From Adineta ricciae (Eukaryota; Rotifera; Eurotatoria; Adinetida; Adinetidae), in contig CAJNOJ010000005.1 of NCBI GenBank assembly GCA_905250025.1, forward strand, positions 248,001 through 312,000: a stretch of DNA of 64,000 nt, written 5' to 3'. The notes under the pieces were generated by a model. That model made no database searches and was not told where the DNA came from. It worked only from the letters and a program-made list of their open reading frames with translations. A program made the position numbers and the translations under genes. Below, one piece after another: positions 13,021 to 25,181 of this stretch (its first letter is position 1; every line of letters begins with the position of its first letter).

Positions 13021-13400
13021 CTATGGTTTTATTAGAATGAAAAGAAAGAGAAACATTATAGTAATAGATAAGTTAATATGAGAACTTCCGTTACAAAAGT
13101 CTGTATTGCAACAATATATTTCAGCGTCGGCAGCTGCTGCTTGAGTTGGACAAAAGAATACTGTACCTTTGGATACTAAACGACGTCCATCGGCCATCTT
13201 CATGATTGTTTTCTATGTACATAAAAAAAGATCGTAATTGAGCATTGTATTTTATGCATAAAACAAGAAATCATTACTTACTGTACATTTAGCAAGAAAG
13301 TTTGTATTATTCGCTAATGTTACATACGGATAGGTTTCTATAAATGGTTCTGGACAATCTGTACATTGAAAACATGTAATTGAATCAGCTGTAGGAGCGT
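13021..13400 (-). CDS. Ly6/uPAR-like GPI-anchored protein (5' exon not found)
   Basis: Two exons are clear: 13400-13282 (acceptor TTTAG, ends AKCT before GTAAGT) and 13212-13021. Together they encode ITCFQCTDCPEPF, then a Cys-rich stretch ending IYCCNTDFCN. The CCxxDxCN ending is the hallmark of Ly6/uPAR three-finger domains. A hydrophobic C-terminal tail (SITIMFLFLFILI) follows, typical of a GPI-anchor signal. Such proteins are small extracellular or surface modulators; no ligand can be inferred. The exon structure and sequence (KTI..ADGRRLVSKGT) parallel the divergent plus-strand neighbour at 14114-14594, so the two are paralogues. The signal-peptide exon expected upstream (above about 13450) could not be identified, so the 5' end is partial. 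Confidence 0.75.
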
Positions 13401-14113
13401 CTAAACAGAAACAAATTGATGATCTATGATTGATATAATCATTAGAAAGTTTTTACAAATGAAGATTAGTATTCCAATGAGAAATGGATGAATCGGCATA
13501 GTAAAGATCGATTCTGTTCAATTCCAACGAATGATGAACAAATGACAATCGAATCGAACTTTCTTCATCATCCCTCCGCCATATTGAACAAACATCTATT
13601 GAACTCTTCTATCATTCTATTGACTAAAGAAGGTGTATATCTATTGTTCTCTATCAATTTCTTTTCATAATGTAACATTAATTGAACAATTCTACTCTTA
13701 TTTCATCTCATATTACATAAAACAAATCGACATTGTCCTACTTCAATATTTTTTCGAATTTCAATCGTTTGAATGTATACCATTCATCATATTGACATGA
13801 TCAGTCAAGTTTACATAGCTGACTCATATATTATTCAAGAGATTCATAGTCTTACTAGATTGTTATGTGTTTAGCATAGTTGTTCTGCAAGACAAAATTT
13901 CTGTTGTGACCTTCTTTCAGTTTGCTGCCGTTATTTGTCATGTAAAATTATCAATTACCAGAGTTAATAGAAATTACAATCTCAAACACGAAAATAAAAT
14001 AGCAAATCATCGTCTATCAACACATTGTGTAGAGTCCAACCTTCAAATATCAATAGTAATCATTCAGCAAGACATACTAAAACATTTCATTTTCGATTGC
14101 GACTGCGTCAAAT
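13401..14113. other. Intergenic region between divergent Ly6-like paralogues
   Basis: About 0.7 kb of AT-rich DNA between the two Ly6-like genes. It should hold the missing first exon of the minus-strand gene and the promoters of both. Short frames on the plus strand here (13488-13670, 13867-14127) look like chance. Confidence 0.4.
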
Positions 14114-14594
14114 ATGGTCAAGTGTAGATACGTGTTCTTCTTTTACCTTTTCATCGTTGCAAGCAGTGAGTAGTTTGAAATTTGAACGCTCTTGTTCGAA
14201 TCTGAACCATTCACATCGTTTGTAGAGTTTCGAACCAGTGAAAGTTTATTACAATGTTATCTTTGTGCTGATTGTGGTGACCCGTTTAGTGCAGCGTATC
14301 CTTACACAAGTGTTGTAACTAATCAAAACTACGGTGCAGCTTGTATTGTAAGTCAAACTTCGATTGACCATTTGGTCTCGTATATTTCACTCTTCTTTTG
14401 TCCAGAAAACAGTTTTAACCGTGCCTAATGGAAAGCTTATCAGTCGGGGCACAACATTCAGCTGTACACAAGCATCCACAAGTGATATCAAAGTGTATTG
14501 TTGTCAATCGGACCTCTGCAATACGTCAAACTCATTGAAACATCTAACATTTCTTTTATTGATTTCATTGATTATGTATTTGGTTTGCTTTTGA
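14114..14594 (+). CDS. Ly6/uPAR-like GPI-anchored protein
   Basis: Three exons: 14114-14165, 14226-14347 and 14406-14594, with GTGAGT and GTAAGT donors and TAG/CAG acceptors. The phases join without a stop to give 120 residues. It starts MVKCRYVFFFYLFIVAS, a clear signal peptide. The mature part has CYLCADCGDP (residues about 29-38), then a Cys-spaced region ending VYCCQSDLCN, the Ly6/uPAR CCxxDxCN signature. The last 20 residues (TFLLLISLIMYLVCF) look like a GPI-attachment signal. It is expected at the cell surface or secreted; its partner is unknown. It pairs head to head with a paralogue at 13021-13400 having the same intron positions, so a local inverted duplication is likely. Confidence 0.85.
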
Positions 14595-14982
14595 ATTGAA
14601 TACGAAGAGTAAAAGAATATTTTACATGCTGAGATATCTTGACTAGGTCAAGTGCTTGTTAAACGATTGTCCGACAGTAAGCATACCGTCCTAGATGACA
14701 TTGTCTTTCAAATGAGCCTATCGATTATTTATATCCCAGTGGAAATCAGAACATGTCTTCGATGATGCAAAGAAATCGATGTACTCGACAGAACAGGACA
14801 CCTATGGTCTTAAACGATTTCTATTTAGTGAGGTGCTGTAGGTCATAATGATCGAGTGATGATTCTGTTTGTTGCAATCGATCTATTTATTTTCAAACTA
14901 CAGTTAAAATACGAACGTGAAACTGGCTTTCTTAATCTATTTCATACATATATTCATCGATTTACATACAGAAACTTGATTT
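14595..14982. other. Short intergenic region
   Basis: Convergent interval between the plus-strand Ly6-like gene and the minus-strand coiled-coil gene. I see no open frame or structural element that I can support. Confidence 0.5.
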
Positions 14983-15536
14983 TTAATCAATAGATTCTGA
15001 CGGGATAGATCGAATACGGCGACAGCGTCGCTGTTGACTTTTCGTGGAATTGGAAACGATGTCATAGAACGGTTGTTCATACTTGGCACGTAAACGTCGT
15101 TCGAACCGAAGGAAACTTTGTCGTTGACGTTGTAATTTCTGTTTTAACTGTCGGAAATTCAATCGTTTGTTTTTGATCGGCAATGAATAACGTCGTTTTT
15201 GCCGTCGATGATGACATTTATCTTTGGATAATCTCGCTTCGATCTGTACTTGAATTTGCGCGTCAACTAATTTCCGTGCTTCATGCTCAAGCCGCTTACT
15301 TTCCTCTTGTAAATGTGCCGTTGTTGCTATCAACTCAAACAATTCATCATCTAGAAAAAATATTGCCGAAGAAAATGAATTTTATTGTCTAGAATGAAAT
15401 ATACATACGAAGTTGTTCAAGTATTTGACTGACTTGTTCAGTGGCTGTATTATCAACTTGAACGTCGTCGATCTAATTACAATAAAGATCATCAGAAAAG
15501 CCGAAAAGTTCGACTTACTTTCCGTTCTCGACACAT
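14983..15536 (-). CDS. Small basic coiled-coil protein, unknown function
   Basis: Three exons (15536-15519, 15472-15409, 15350-14983) join in phase to 149 residues, with GTAAGT and GTATGT donors. The product starts MCRERK, has an acidic-to-neutral N-terminal part (EQVSQILEQL) and then a long helical stretch rich in Glu, Arg and Lys. The C-terminal half is very basic (HHRRQKRRYS, RQLKQKLQRQRQ) and ends with Ser-rich IPSESID. No catalytic motif or known family was recognised. The helices and charge suggest a nucleic-acid-binding or structural coiled-coil protein, which is inference only. The first exon is tiny (six codons), so a longer 5' end cannot be excluded. Confidence 0.55.
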
Positions 15537-16000
15537 ACGGACAAAAAAAGATATGGAATTAGAAATAATCTAAATAGAAGATTGTTGTTTTGTTTTACTA
15601 AAAGATTTCCCATGAATGACTATCACCATCCTCTGTGTTCCCTCTAGTTTTATTTTATTGCTCTCATGTTCATCACCACCATCATTCACCTAGAGTATCG
15701 ACATGTCGAATACAACACACACACACATGTGAAGGGAAAGAAAAAAAGGTAGAAGAAACAAATAATAACAAGAACAAGAAAAAGAACACATGCAGGAAAC
15801 GATAAAGAAAATGAATCTGGCGGATATAAACGACTGTTTTAATCTTGCATTTCTAGAGAGAGAAAAACGAACAAGAACTGCTCGAATATCTAAGTGGAAA
15901 AAGGTACATGAAGTTCTTTAAATAACAAATAAGTTGGTTGTGAGAACAAATGAAGACGAATCTGATTGAATCACTTCAATTTCAAACAACGAAGTTGTCG
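15537..16000. other. Intergenic region downstream of TSC2
   Basis: About 460 bp between the TSC2 stop codon and the start of the coiled-coil gene, both on the minus strand. It contains a CACACACA run near 15718-15727 and purine-rich stretches. No further exon was recognised, though a 5' untranslated exon of the downstream gene could lie here. Confidence 0.4.
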
Positions 16001-19000
16001 TTAATGATGATATGAAAGACAACAACATGTATGTAGCGATCGAAATGTTTGAAAACGATTCAGCCATGGAAATACGGTCAAAGCCGATGAAGAAGATGTC
16101 TTTGGACGATTTTCCAATTCACCCTGTTGACATAAACATAACGCTAAGATGCGAACATAAGATGCAACATGATCATCGGATATTAAATAATCAATGCCAT
16201 TTGACGACATGAAATCCACCACAGAAGAATCATCTAGTTAAATATTAAAAACGATTTATCAAATGTTAAGTCAAGACAGTTAAGTGTCAATTCGAAGAAT
16301 CGTCTAGGAGAAGAAGAGTTTCGATATTTATATTTTGAATATCAGCAAAGATTGATCTGCTTAAGTAGTCTGTTCGTGATGTACTCAAAATATAAACGAT
16401 ATTACATATGAAATGATCAAATTACTTATTGAAGATTAGTATTTATTATTCATATTCTCAAGGATCACCGACATTCAACATGAGAATATGTTTAGCAGCT
16501 TAATCCAAACACGAGAAAGAAAACAACACGTATACCTATCTGATATCTCCTTTTACCAATATGTAGATCATCGAATGAACTTCTCTTTTCGTATTAGTTA
16601 AAGATAAATAAGATGACATCTTGAAACATACGTGATGTAGACGAATGATTTCGTCTGATAAGTCGAATACGCGTATAATTTGAATTGATTTGTGGACAAA
16701 CTTCGATCATATATCGACATACTCCAGTCTGAATCAATTCAAAATCGGCAAATTTCTCTTCGAGCAAATCAACAAAACTTACCTTTAATGTTTTCATGTC
16801 GAATGGATGTTCACTTTCATTGTATACAATAATGACACAATCATTTCCGATTAATTTCTTTTTAAATTCATGATCAGCTCGCGTATTCGGCATTAATGTT
16901 GATGTATGAAACAGGACTAGAATAGACTACAAATTTTCGATTCCATTCTTCGTTTCGAATGAGTTTACCTTGATAGACTGGATTCTGCCAGACATAAGCA
17001 TACTGACCGCAATTATCTGAGTTGTTCACGTCTAATAATGGACGGTAGAAATTGTCTTGTTCCAGACTTCTGATCGATTTTAATGTAGCAATTGATGACA
17101 TGAATTGTTTATATCGTTGCGATGTTTGAATATTTGACAAAATGTTTGATTCCGTTATTTTCTAAAAAGTAGACAATTGATGTAAAGAAGTGAAATTAAA
17201 CAAGATTTTACTTGTTCGGAATGAATGTAAATAACACCGATCTTCGCAACGCGGACTGGTTTAATGTTGTCTATTGGTTCGATGTATTTATGAGCATCCT
17301 ATACGCAATTATAAAGAGTAGACAAAGATACGAATTTGGTTCCGAAATGGATCTTACGGATGGAACGCGATGAACTGTTCGAGGATAGTAATAGTCATTG
17401 TGACGATTCAAAAAATTTTCTTCATCTTTTCGACTAAAATGTAGTTCAATTTACAAAGATTTTCTAATATTTTTCTTCCCAAATACTCACTCAACATTGT
17501 TAACAACTGACTGAAGCTCATCTTTCAAAGCGATTTCATTTATTAAGTAACTTGTGTGTTCTTCTGCACAATAATTACAAATATCCTTCACTGATATGGA
17601 TTTATCAGTACTTGTATCGGTTAATTTGATAGCTGAAACATTGAGATTTGAAAGCATCAAAAGAGAATTCGCAGCTTACCTTCAAACCAATGCAGTTTTT
17701 CGTTTTTTTGATGTAATAAGCCAGCTGAAGCTGATAGATTGATAGCTAGAAATGTTTTTGTGCTTGTAAACGAACGAACAGTAACTGCAATCCATAAGTT
17801 TCTTTCATTAAACATCGATCGATTCGTATCCAATTCTATTCAACAATGAAAAGAGTAATCTTCATCACGAAAATTCTCTAAACAAACCTAAAGATCGAAC
17901 ATGTAAATCATCTTGACATTTGGTCAACAAGTGTAATTCTTTATTCCTTCGTGAATGTTGCTTATTGCCATCTGTATATCGTCGAAAACGGTTTTTCGTT
18001 GCATCATCCCCTTCATGGGCGACTTTCGGCAGAACGTCCTTCGCTGTATTCAATTGATTGAAATCAAATGATTGAATTTGATACAAAATCTTCTCATCAG
18101 CCAACCAGCTATTGTTCAAATGATGACGACGTACTTCACGTGGTAATAAAACTAAAACTGAACTCGGCAGATAACATTCCCAAAGATGTTCATTGATATA
18201 GTTTGTTGTGATACGAAGCAATTCGTCGTTTAACTTTTTCAATGGATTATTGTCTTCAACGTTATTTGATGAGGACGATAAGATCGATGCGGTGTCTAAG
18301 ACAGTCATTTTTCGTCTTACTGGATCATTTGCATGACTGTCGTCATTTAGTGATGATAACGAACCAGACCGATGTAAACGCGATGGACGTTCGAGAGAAC
18401 TTGGTTCACAACTACGTGCTAATGATGTGGTTGGCAAGGACTAGAAAAAGAAGAGATCGAAGTTCGTTCGATCAAAGGAAATCTTACTCGAAGAATGAAA
18501 TAAGCGAATAAATGTCGTTCAGGGTTTAGTAATTGCTTGAAATAGAAACATAATAATGTATGAGCTAGGATTAGATTATGTGCGGTTTGAGAGAGATGTT
18601 GATTGATGATATCGATGAGAATTTGAAATAAATAACGTGTTAACGAGATGTCATGAAACTTTTCGAATAAAAGATCTAAAATGGAATTTTTGTCTGTGGT
18701 TTGACTTTGTCATTTACGAGATTTTCAGTTCTTACGCATTAAAAACTCGAGTATTGTTTGTGTGATGTGCATATCGTAATTGGATGTTTTAGTTAATTGA
18801 AAAATAATTCGTGGAAGATATTCTTGAATTTCGTCCGAAAGATTCGCTAATGAGAGTGTAAATGCTTGAATGGCCATGACGATAAATGATGATTTCGATG
18901 AATTCATTGCTTCGAGAAAACAATTGATGATTGAATCGAGATGAGATATTTGAGTTTTGTAACTAGTACAGACGAGAAGACATTTCAATGATGATGATAG

Positions 19001-22000
19001 TTGAGTTTTGCTCAATAGATCGTCGTGAAACTAAAAGAAAAATATGATTTCAAATCGAATTTCATTGCCTTATCGTAATTACTTTGTCAATTAATAACGA
19101 AATCAATTGTTCAATATTAATTCCACTTAGTTTCACCATCGATTGTTCTTTCAGAAATGCGCAGACGTATTCCAAAATGGTATTGATCACGTCGGGTGAT
19201 TCCTACACGACGAAAAATACAAAACTCCGAGGAAATTCGTTCGAAAGTCATCTTACCATTCTCAACCAATCGATCATATATGCTAAATATCCTGCAACAG
19301 CAAGTAAGTTCTCATTTTCAATTGCTTTATGCTCCGTATCCAATCTAAAAGGTTCGAAATCATCGATTTGTTCGATTCATCTCGAAATTTTACCGATAAA
19401 CTCCATAAACGGTGAGATTCGTTTTAAATGAAATCATTCCAATCGCCGAATCCGATGAGCGTAGCCGCATATTCAACAACAACTGCCAGATAAGAAGACG
19501 AATTTTCGTCTGAGCAAACGAAACGATTTTCGCATAATTCGATGCACATTGTTGTACAAAGAAATCCAGTATAAACGAACAATGGTTGACCGATGTTAGA
19601 CGTGAATAGGAAAGATTATTTTCAAAAAGTAGATACATTTGTTCAAGAATGATTTCAATCAGTGGTCGATGAATCGATTGAACCGACGTGATATGAGCAC
19701 AATCTTGTTCATAGACCTAAAGACGAAGTTGAAAACGATTTTTTTCATCTGGAAAGTGCGTTACCATTTGAATGATCTTGTAACAATGATGGGCGATTGT
19801 GGAATCGATTGAATGATCGGAGAGAAAGTGTTCGAAGATAGATTTCACGGCATTCTGTTTCATCAATGCGTGTTTGGATAGAAATTCGTCTTCTGTCAAC
19901 GCATTCAAGTCAATAAGAATCAAATTTTCTAGCGCATCTAGAATTATCAGTCCGATTGTGGTGACCTAAATGAAAGTAGATTCATGTTTAACTTTGTTTT
20001 GATAAAAGAAGAGTATGTCTTACTTGATCTGTCATTTTAAACCATAGATATTTCTCAAATACGGTTGTTAACACATCGATTCGCGTAGTCACTGCCTCAT
20101 TTGCATTCCTAGAGAAAACCAGCGAAATAATTAATGAAATTCCGTGAAAATCTTACAAAATAATGTATTCGACGACTTCTTTCAATGCTGTTGACCATTC
20201 AGAGTTATTTGGTCGAATCAAACATAGCAACTTTGCATAAGATTGTTTGAACATTTGTTCACGAAGTGGCGTTTTCTAAATCAACAGAAAATCAAATGGT
20301 TAATAAGAAAAGAAGTCTTACTTGTATTGAAGTCAAACGTTTGATATCGAATAAATCCGTGACCATGTTATGTGGTAAACAGCACAATTGATTTGCTAAA
20401 TTCGCAAGAATCATCAAACACTCTTCGTACATCGGAACTGTTGTCGGACTCTTTTTATCAATCTGTGAAAAATACATTGTGAGAAGTGTCAATGCAAAAA
20501 TGATTTCTTACGATTAAATATTGATGACAAATCTTCATGATTTCGTGCATCATCTTCCAAACATTCATATTGAACAAATTCAAGGCACACATCGGCGTTT
20601 TTACATTCAATGTCGTTAAAAATTGTTGAAAGTTAATCAAAATTATATTTACGTTCTGACGTTTAACATAAACTTGATGGAGAACAGTCAACCAACATAA
20701 TGGTAATTGCTGAATTGTATTCTGAAAGCATTTCTGATGAGTGATGTCCGCGTTCGATAGCTGAACGTGATGTTGATCAATCGAACGGTATTGACGAATG
20801 TCGATCAGTGTTTGAGTTAACACAAATAAAAGAGTTGACAATGGATCAATATCGTTATTCATCGGTGTCTCTAATCTAAAATTAACATTGAACACAGACG
20901 ACCGAACGGAAATTTCAGTGGGTTTTACCTTTCAACAATTATACCACATAGGATAGATATGACAGACACACCGTAACTAGGAGTTTTTGGCAAGTGGGTA
21001 GTGATCAACTAAATTTGAGAGTGAATGTTTGAAAAGAAAGTTTGTTTGGCAATGAACGTACTTGCAATAATTCAGTATTTAATACTGCAGAAAACGTGTA
21101 TTTATCATGTAAATCTACGATATTTTGAATAAAATAATGTAATAATGTTGTGTTTAGTGTATGATAATGAATCAGCCAACCCAAAATATCAAGGCATTTC
21201 TAAAATATTCATTTAGTTAAATAAAATTTTTCTTTCAAACAATTTTACTCTAATTGATTGTTGGTATAGATTACGATTAAGATTCAATGCATCATCCTCA
21301 TCATGATTTAAATATTCGAAAATGTGTTCCACAACGACAGATATTTCATCGTAACGCAAATGACAAATATTTGTGAAGAGTTCTCTCAAGATCTGATTTG
21401 CATGATTGTTTCGACTCATTGGACCAGTTAGAACTGCATTGATCAATTTAGTTAGAATACGAACTAAATCAACAAGAGAATGAAGATGATCGCTCGACAA
21501 TGGTTCGCTCTACCTCGTAAACGATCATCGATATGATCCATACGTCGTCCATTGTCAGTCAATGAGTAGAAACATTCAAGCCTAAAGAGAAATTCACAGA
21601 ACTTTGTTGAATTTCTTCGTTATTTACCATAACACGGCGTCATTTTCATTCTCGATTTTATATCGAATCAGAAAATCGAATGAAAGCCAGAGATTAAAAA
21701 ATCGCCGTTGTAGTTGCTAAAATAAACAAAATCAGTTCTATTAATGTTCACATATTTTCTTCAAAAATTCCGATCGGATCACTTACAACGGCTTTTTTTA
21801 CACTTTTATTACAATTTTACTCAAATATTCGAATACAATGACAAGTATCGGATCAATCAATAAGAAAAATTGCTTCGTTTTATGTCAGTTATCTATCATT
21901 TCTATATATAACCCTTCGTTTATTTTGAATATTTCACCGAGACTAATAGAAGACTTGTTTATCAACGTCAATAGTGACGTTCTCAAAACAAATTTTTATG

Positions 22001-23569
22001 CAAGCCAGGTAGATAATTGATAAAATAAACGAGAAATCGGCAGTTAACGTCGACTATTCTCGTTTTTTCTCTTTCTCGAAAGCTCATCGACGAAAATCAA
22101 ATGACTCTTCACTCATAATATACATTTACCAAGGTAAATAATTCAACCTAGTGCTTAATCGTCATTATACAACCGGGTATGAATAAGTAGAGTCGAAAAA
22201 CCGAAATTTACGAATCGATTTTTGTATTTTAGTTAACAAATGTTGAATTCAAGCTTTCAAAAGAGAAAATCCCGTTCGTTAGAATGTCTTTCTCATAATT
22301 CATTATTGAAAAATGCAAAATGTCATAAATCATATCATCTTTCATTAATGAATCTCGAACGCCAATGTCATTTTAATGATGTTTCGAAAAATCGAACTAA
22401 TGAACAACAAAAACATGACAATCAAGCTGGCAAAGAGCAAAAACAACAACAAATTTGTCCACGCCGTCGATCAATCATCAAAACATCTGATATACCACGA
22501 AGTACATTGAAAAAATCAGTGACATTTGCATCACTTACATCAGTATTTGATTTACCAGAAAATGAATACGAAATAGATCCTTCAGTAAAAGAATTTCAAC
22601 CACATAAATTTCACTTCTAACACTTTCCTTTTCAGCCGTGTCACCACAAGACCATCATCGGAAAAGATTTCGTTATTATCATTCGAAATCGACACCATAT
22701 CAATGACGACACAATCACGGTTAGTGACATTTTCCATCAACGAAGTCAATCTTGAGAATGTCCAAAATATTCTAGACAGATTCCGATGAAAATATCGAAT
22801 CTCATTCAATCCATTCAAGAAGAGCTTCTCTAACTCAATCACCTCCACTACATGCTATCACAACCTCTCATCGTTCGCGAAAAAGTCTTCTTCACCACTT
22901 AATCCATCATCGTCATCACGAGAAGAAACATCACTATGAAATCGAATCGATCAATCGATCAATTTCAACACCTAATATGCGTTTTGCGTCCACGTCCTCG
23001 AATCATCCTGCGCATCGATTAAAAACGCTCCGCACATGGTGGAAATCATCGGCAATAAGTCGTTTTTTAAAATCGTTCGGTCAACAATCAGATACGACAT
23101 ATGAACAAAAAAATGCGCATCATTCACGTAAATTCCAAAGACTATCTAATCATCTACTCTAAGTTTGATAATACACTTACATCGATTTTGATTAATTCTG
23201 ATATACATTTCAATGCCAACAAACGAGTTTCTGTATTTATTGACCCTTGTTGTTCTTCATTGGTTAATAAACCTGTAACACATAACCAAATACTTCCGAG
23301 TGTGATCTACAATCGAAATTTATATCGATCCCGTGTTTATGTGTGTGTGTGTGTTTGTTTCTTACCAGATCGATATCCGATTGTATTAAACAGTCAAGTA
23401 GATGTTTCAATGCTTCGATTCGTTCAAGATTTTGACCATTCGTAATCGTGTTAATATACTAAATTCAGAATTAAAATTTTTCATCCGAAAAAGTCGACTT
23501 TTGCTGTACCTGAGATGGATTATAAACAACTACAAAAGCTGATGCTGGTACTGATGGTCCAAGTGCCAT
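16001..23569 (-). CDS. TSC2: Tuberin (TSC2), Rheb GTPase-activating protein
   Basis: Large multi-exon gene. Exon 1 (23569-23510) starts MALGPSVPAS; exons 23458-23366 and 23306-23181 follow in phase. A long intron leads to 21716, where QLQRRFFNLW begins, then LECFYSLTDNGRR, matching the conserved LTDNGR region of tuberin. HEAT-type helical exons fill about 21500-18725 (including PRIIFQLTKTSNYD). A Ser-rich region (about 18440-18300) precedes the C-terminal Rap/Ran-GAP domain: LLDVNNSDNCGQYAYVW, TLMPNTRADHEF, and GNDCVIIVYNES (about 16850-16790), which retains the catalytic Asn thumb. The last exon (16233-16001) resembles the tuberin C-terminus (LISDDHVASYV, FPWLNRFQ). Tuberin with TSC1 inactivates Rheb and so restrains mTORC1. 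Minus-strand gene, head to head with MED4 (392 bp apart). Some middle exon edges were not resolved. Confidence 0.88.
22240..23162 (+). CDS. Unknown Ser/His-rich protein nested in a TSC2 intron
   Basis: Three exons (22240-22584, 22636-22719, 22776-23162), each a whole number of codons, join to 271 residues. Introns are 51 and 56 nt with acceptors TTTTCAG and TTCTAG. It lies entirely inside the 1.46-kb TSC2 intron on the opposite strand, ending 18 bases from a TSC2 exon. The protein is hydrophilic and Ser/His/Arg-rich. Visible points are a Gln/Lys-rich stretch (about residues 60-75), KKSVTFA (about residue 90), which resembles an RVxF-type protein phosphatase 1 docking site, and a basic tail (LKTLRTWWKS). 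No domain or enzyme motif was recognised. The first donor is GTAAAA, weaker than usual. The minus-strand frame 22848-22582 overlaps it but has no splice support. Confidence 0.6.
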
Positions 23570-23961
23570 GTTGAAATTGTGTTTTCTTTTGTTAAATTAG
23601 ATTCGTTTGAATGAAAATATCACTAACATCTATTCTAAATAGTAGGAGAAATCAAATATAATGATGTATGCGAGATATTTTAAGTGAATATTTAACGATA
23701 TATCAACTAAAAAGAGGGCAAATGGGTAAGACAAGAGAATACGACAATCACTTGCCCTTTCTGCACCACAAAAACACACGCGAGAAGAAGAAAATCAGCT
23801 GCTGTCTGTCAAATGAATCCATCGAATACCGAGAAAGAAAAACTCATTATAGAGGTCAGTATCGCAAAATTCTCGTTTCGATTGGATATCTCTCGATCTA
23901 TCGAACAACACCCAAAACGCAATCGAAATCGGAAAAAAACAACAAATTCAATTTCTCTCAA
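23570..23961. promoter_or_regulatory. Shared head-to-head interval between TSC2 and MED4
   Basis: Only 392 bp separate the two start codons, so the genes probably share a bidirectional promoter or have abutting ones. The MED4 frame stays open for 98 codons upstream of the chosen ATG (to 23668). That extension does not resemble MED4 N-termini and I treat it as leader sequence. No specific motif was identified. Confidence 0.4.
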
Positions 23962-24729
23962 ATGGCGGAAATTGTCGAGAATCCCAATTTGAGTACACGT
24001 CGAAAATTAGATTTACTTTTACAAGAAATGGACACCATCTGTCGTGAAATCATTTCTCAATTATACAATCCCTCGTCCACAACTTCCAATCTCGATGCTA
24101 AAACACTCATCGATATGTTCATTGAACGGCAGAATTATCTAACACAACAAATTCAGATTGTTCGGCAACAACAGGAGCTCGAACGACAATTACAGATCAA
24201 ACGTGATGAGATTCTCAAATGTGATCGCGCACTACGCTGTTTACAGACATATCTCTTACAAGCAGTTCAAGTACTTTCGTCAGCAGTTTACCAAGCACGT
24301 GAAAAATTAGCGAATATTCGTCGGGCGAAAACATTTCCTTCAGAAACAATCATTCGTTATGCTCATCAATTAGCGTCGTGTTATTCAACTATTGCACCAG
24401 ATAATTGGCAACAAGGGGATCTACGGCGACCCTATCCAACAAATATCGATATGAGACGCGGTCTGCTCGGTCGGATTAGTGAACAAATCTTACAACGACA
24501 ACAACAACAACAATTTACCATATCAAATCCAATGGTCACATCAGCGACAGTAGTCGATTCATCTGCGCCACAAAATATATCGTCTTCTTATACACCTGTG
24601 ACGACAGCTGTACGGCCAGTTAAACATGATGCGACGTCGTTTGCATTGGATATTTTCTCGTCAACGAATGAAGATACGAATCATTCAAATTTCTCATCGA
24701 GTGATACAGATTCGTACGAGGATTTGTGA
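23962..24729 (+). CDS. MED4: Mediator complex subunit 4
   Basis: Single exon, 255 residues. MED4 is a core subunit of the Mediator middle module, which links transcription factors to RNA polymerase II. The N-terminal part is a long coiled coil (LLLQEMDTICREI, QQQELERQLQIKRDE). The central block VLSSAVYQAREKLANIRRA, then IIRYAHQLAS, and PYPTNIDMRRGLLG are the most conserved MED4 segments (AVYQAKEKL, IIKYAHRIS, RRPYPTDLEMRSGLLG in vertebrates). The C-terminus is Ser/Thr-rich and acidic (SSSDTDSYEDL). The chosen ATG at 23962 gives the usual length of about 250-270 residues; an in-frame ATG at 23668 would add 98 atypical residues. A polyadenylation signal lies 93 bp after the stop. Confidence 0.93.
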   Translation: MAEIVENPNLSTRRKLDLLLQEMDTICREIISQLYNPSSTTSNLDAKTLIDMFIERQNYLTQQIQIVRQQQELERQLQIKRDEILKCDRALRCLQTYLLQAVQVLSSAVYQAREKLANIRRAKTFPSETIIRYAHQLASCYSTIAPDNWQQGDLRRPYPTNIDMRRGLLGRISEQILQRQQQQQFTISNPMVTSATVVDSSAPQNISSSYTPVTTAVRPVKHDATSFALDIFSSTNEDTNHSNFSSSDTDSYEDL

Positions 24730-24821
24730 TGTCTAGTTCATTATCTTAACTGTATATTATACTTGTTTCGATCAAATACGTTCGAAGGAAAAAAAGGAAC
24801 TTTCTGTGCAAATTCTAAGTC

Positions 24822-24827
24822 AATAAA
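24822..24827 (+). terminator. AATAAA polyadenylation signal after MED4
   Basis: Canonical AATAAA, overlapping a second copy (AATAAATAAA), 93 bp after the MED4 stop. Position and orientation fit 3'-end formation of MED4. Confidence 0.6.
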
Positions 24828-25181
24828 TAAACAGGTGGAATACGGTTTATCTTTGCAATGACCGTTCTGTCATTAAAATCGTCTCGAGTTTACATTAAGA
24901 TTAGATATAACCACAGCGGTGATTTGTTTTCTCGGTGCAAAAGATTTATGGCTAAAAAGTAACCAAAGCGAGAGTTGTTTTGATATGACGTCATTTCTTT
25001 TCTTTTCTTTCTTTTCGCTATATCATTATTGTACAGCAGATTTCGCTGATGTATTTAGTAAGAAACACGACTAGATACTTTTCTCAGTTCACTAGAAACC
25101 CAACAAAGCAGCACTCGAATGTACGACAAGAATTTTCTTTGTAACGGAATGTTCGATTGTTTCATATTTCAGATTACTTTC

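Noticed and set aside
22582-22848. Minus-strand 88-codon frame as a TSC2 exon or separate gene
   Set aside because: It does not match tuberin, lacks good splice sites, and overlaps the better-supported plus-strand nested gene.
23668-23961. 98-codon N-terminal extension of MED4
   Set aside because: It is unlike MED4 N-termini, and the ATG at 23962 gives the normal family length.
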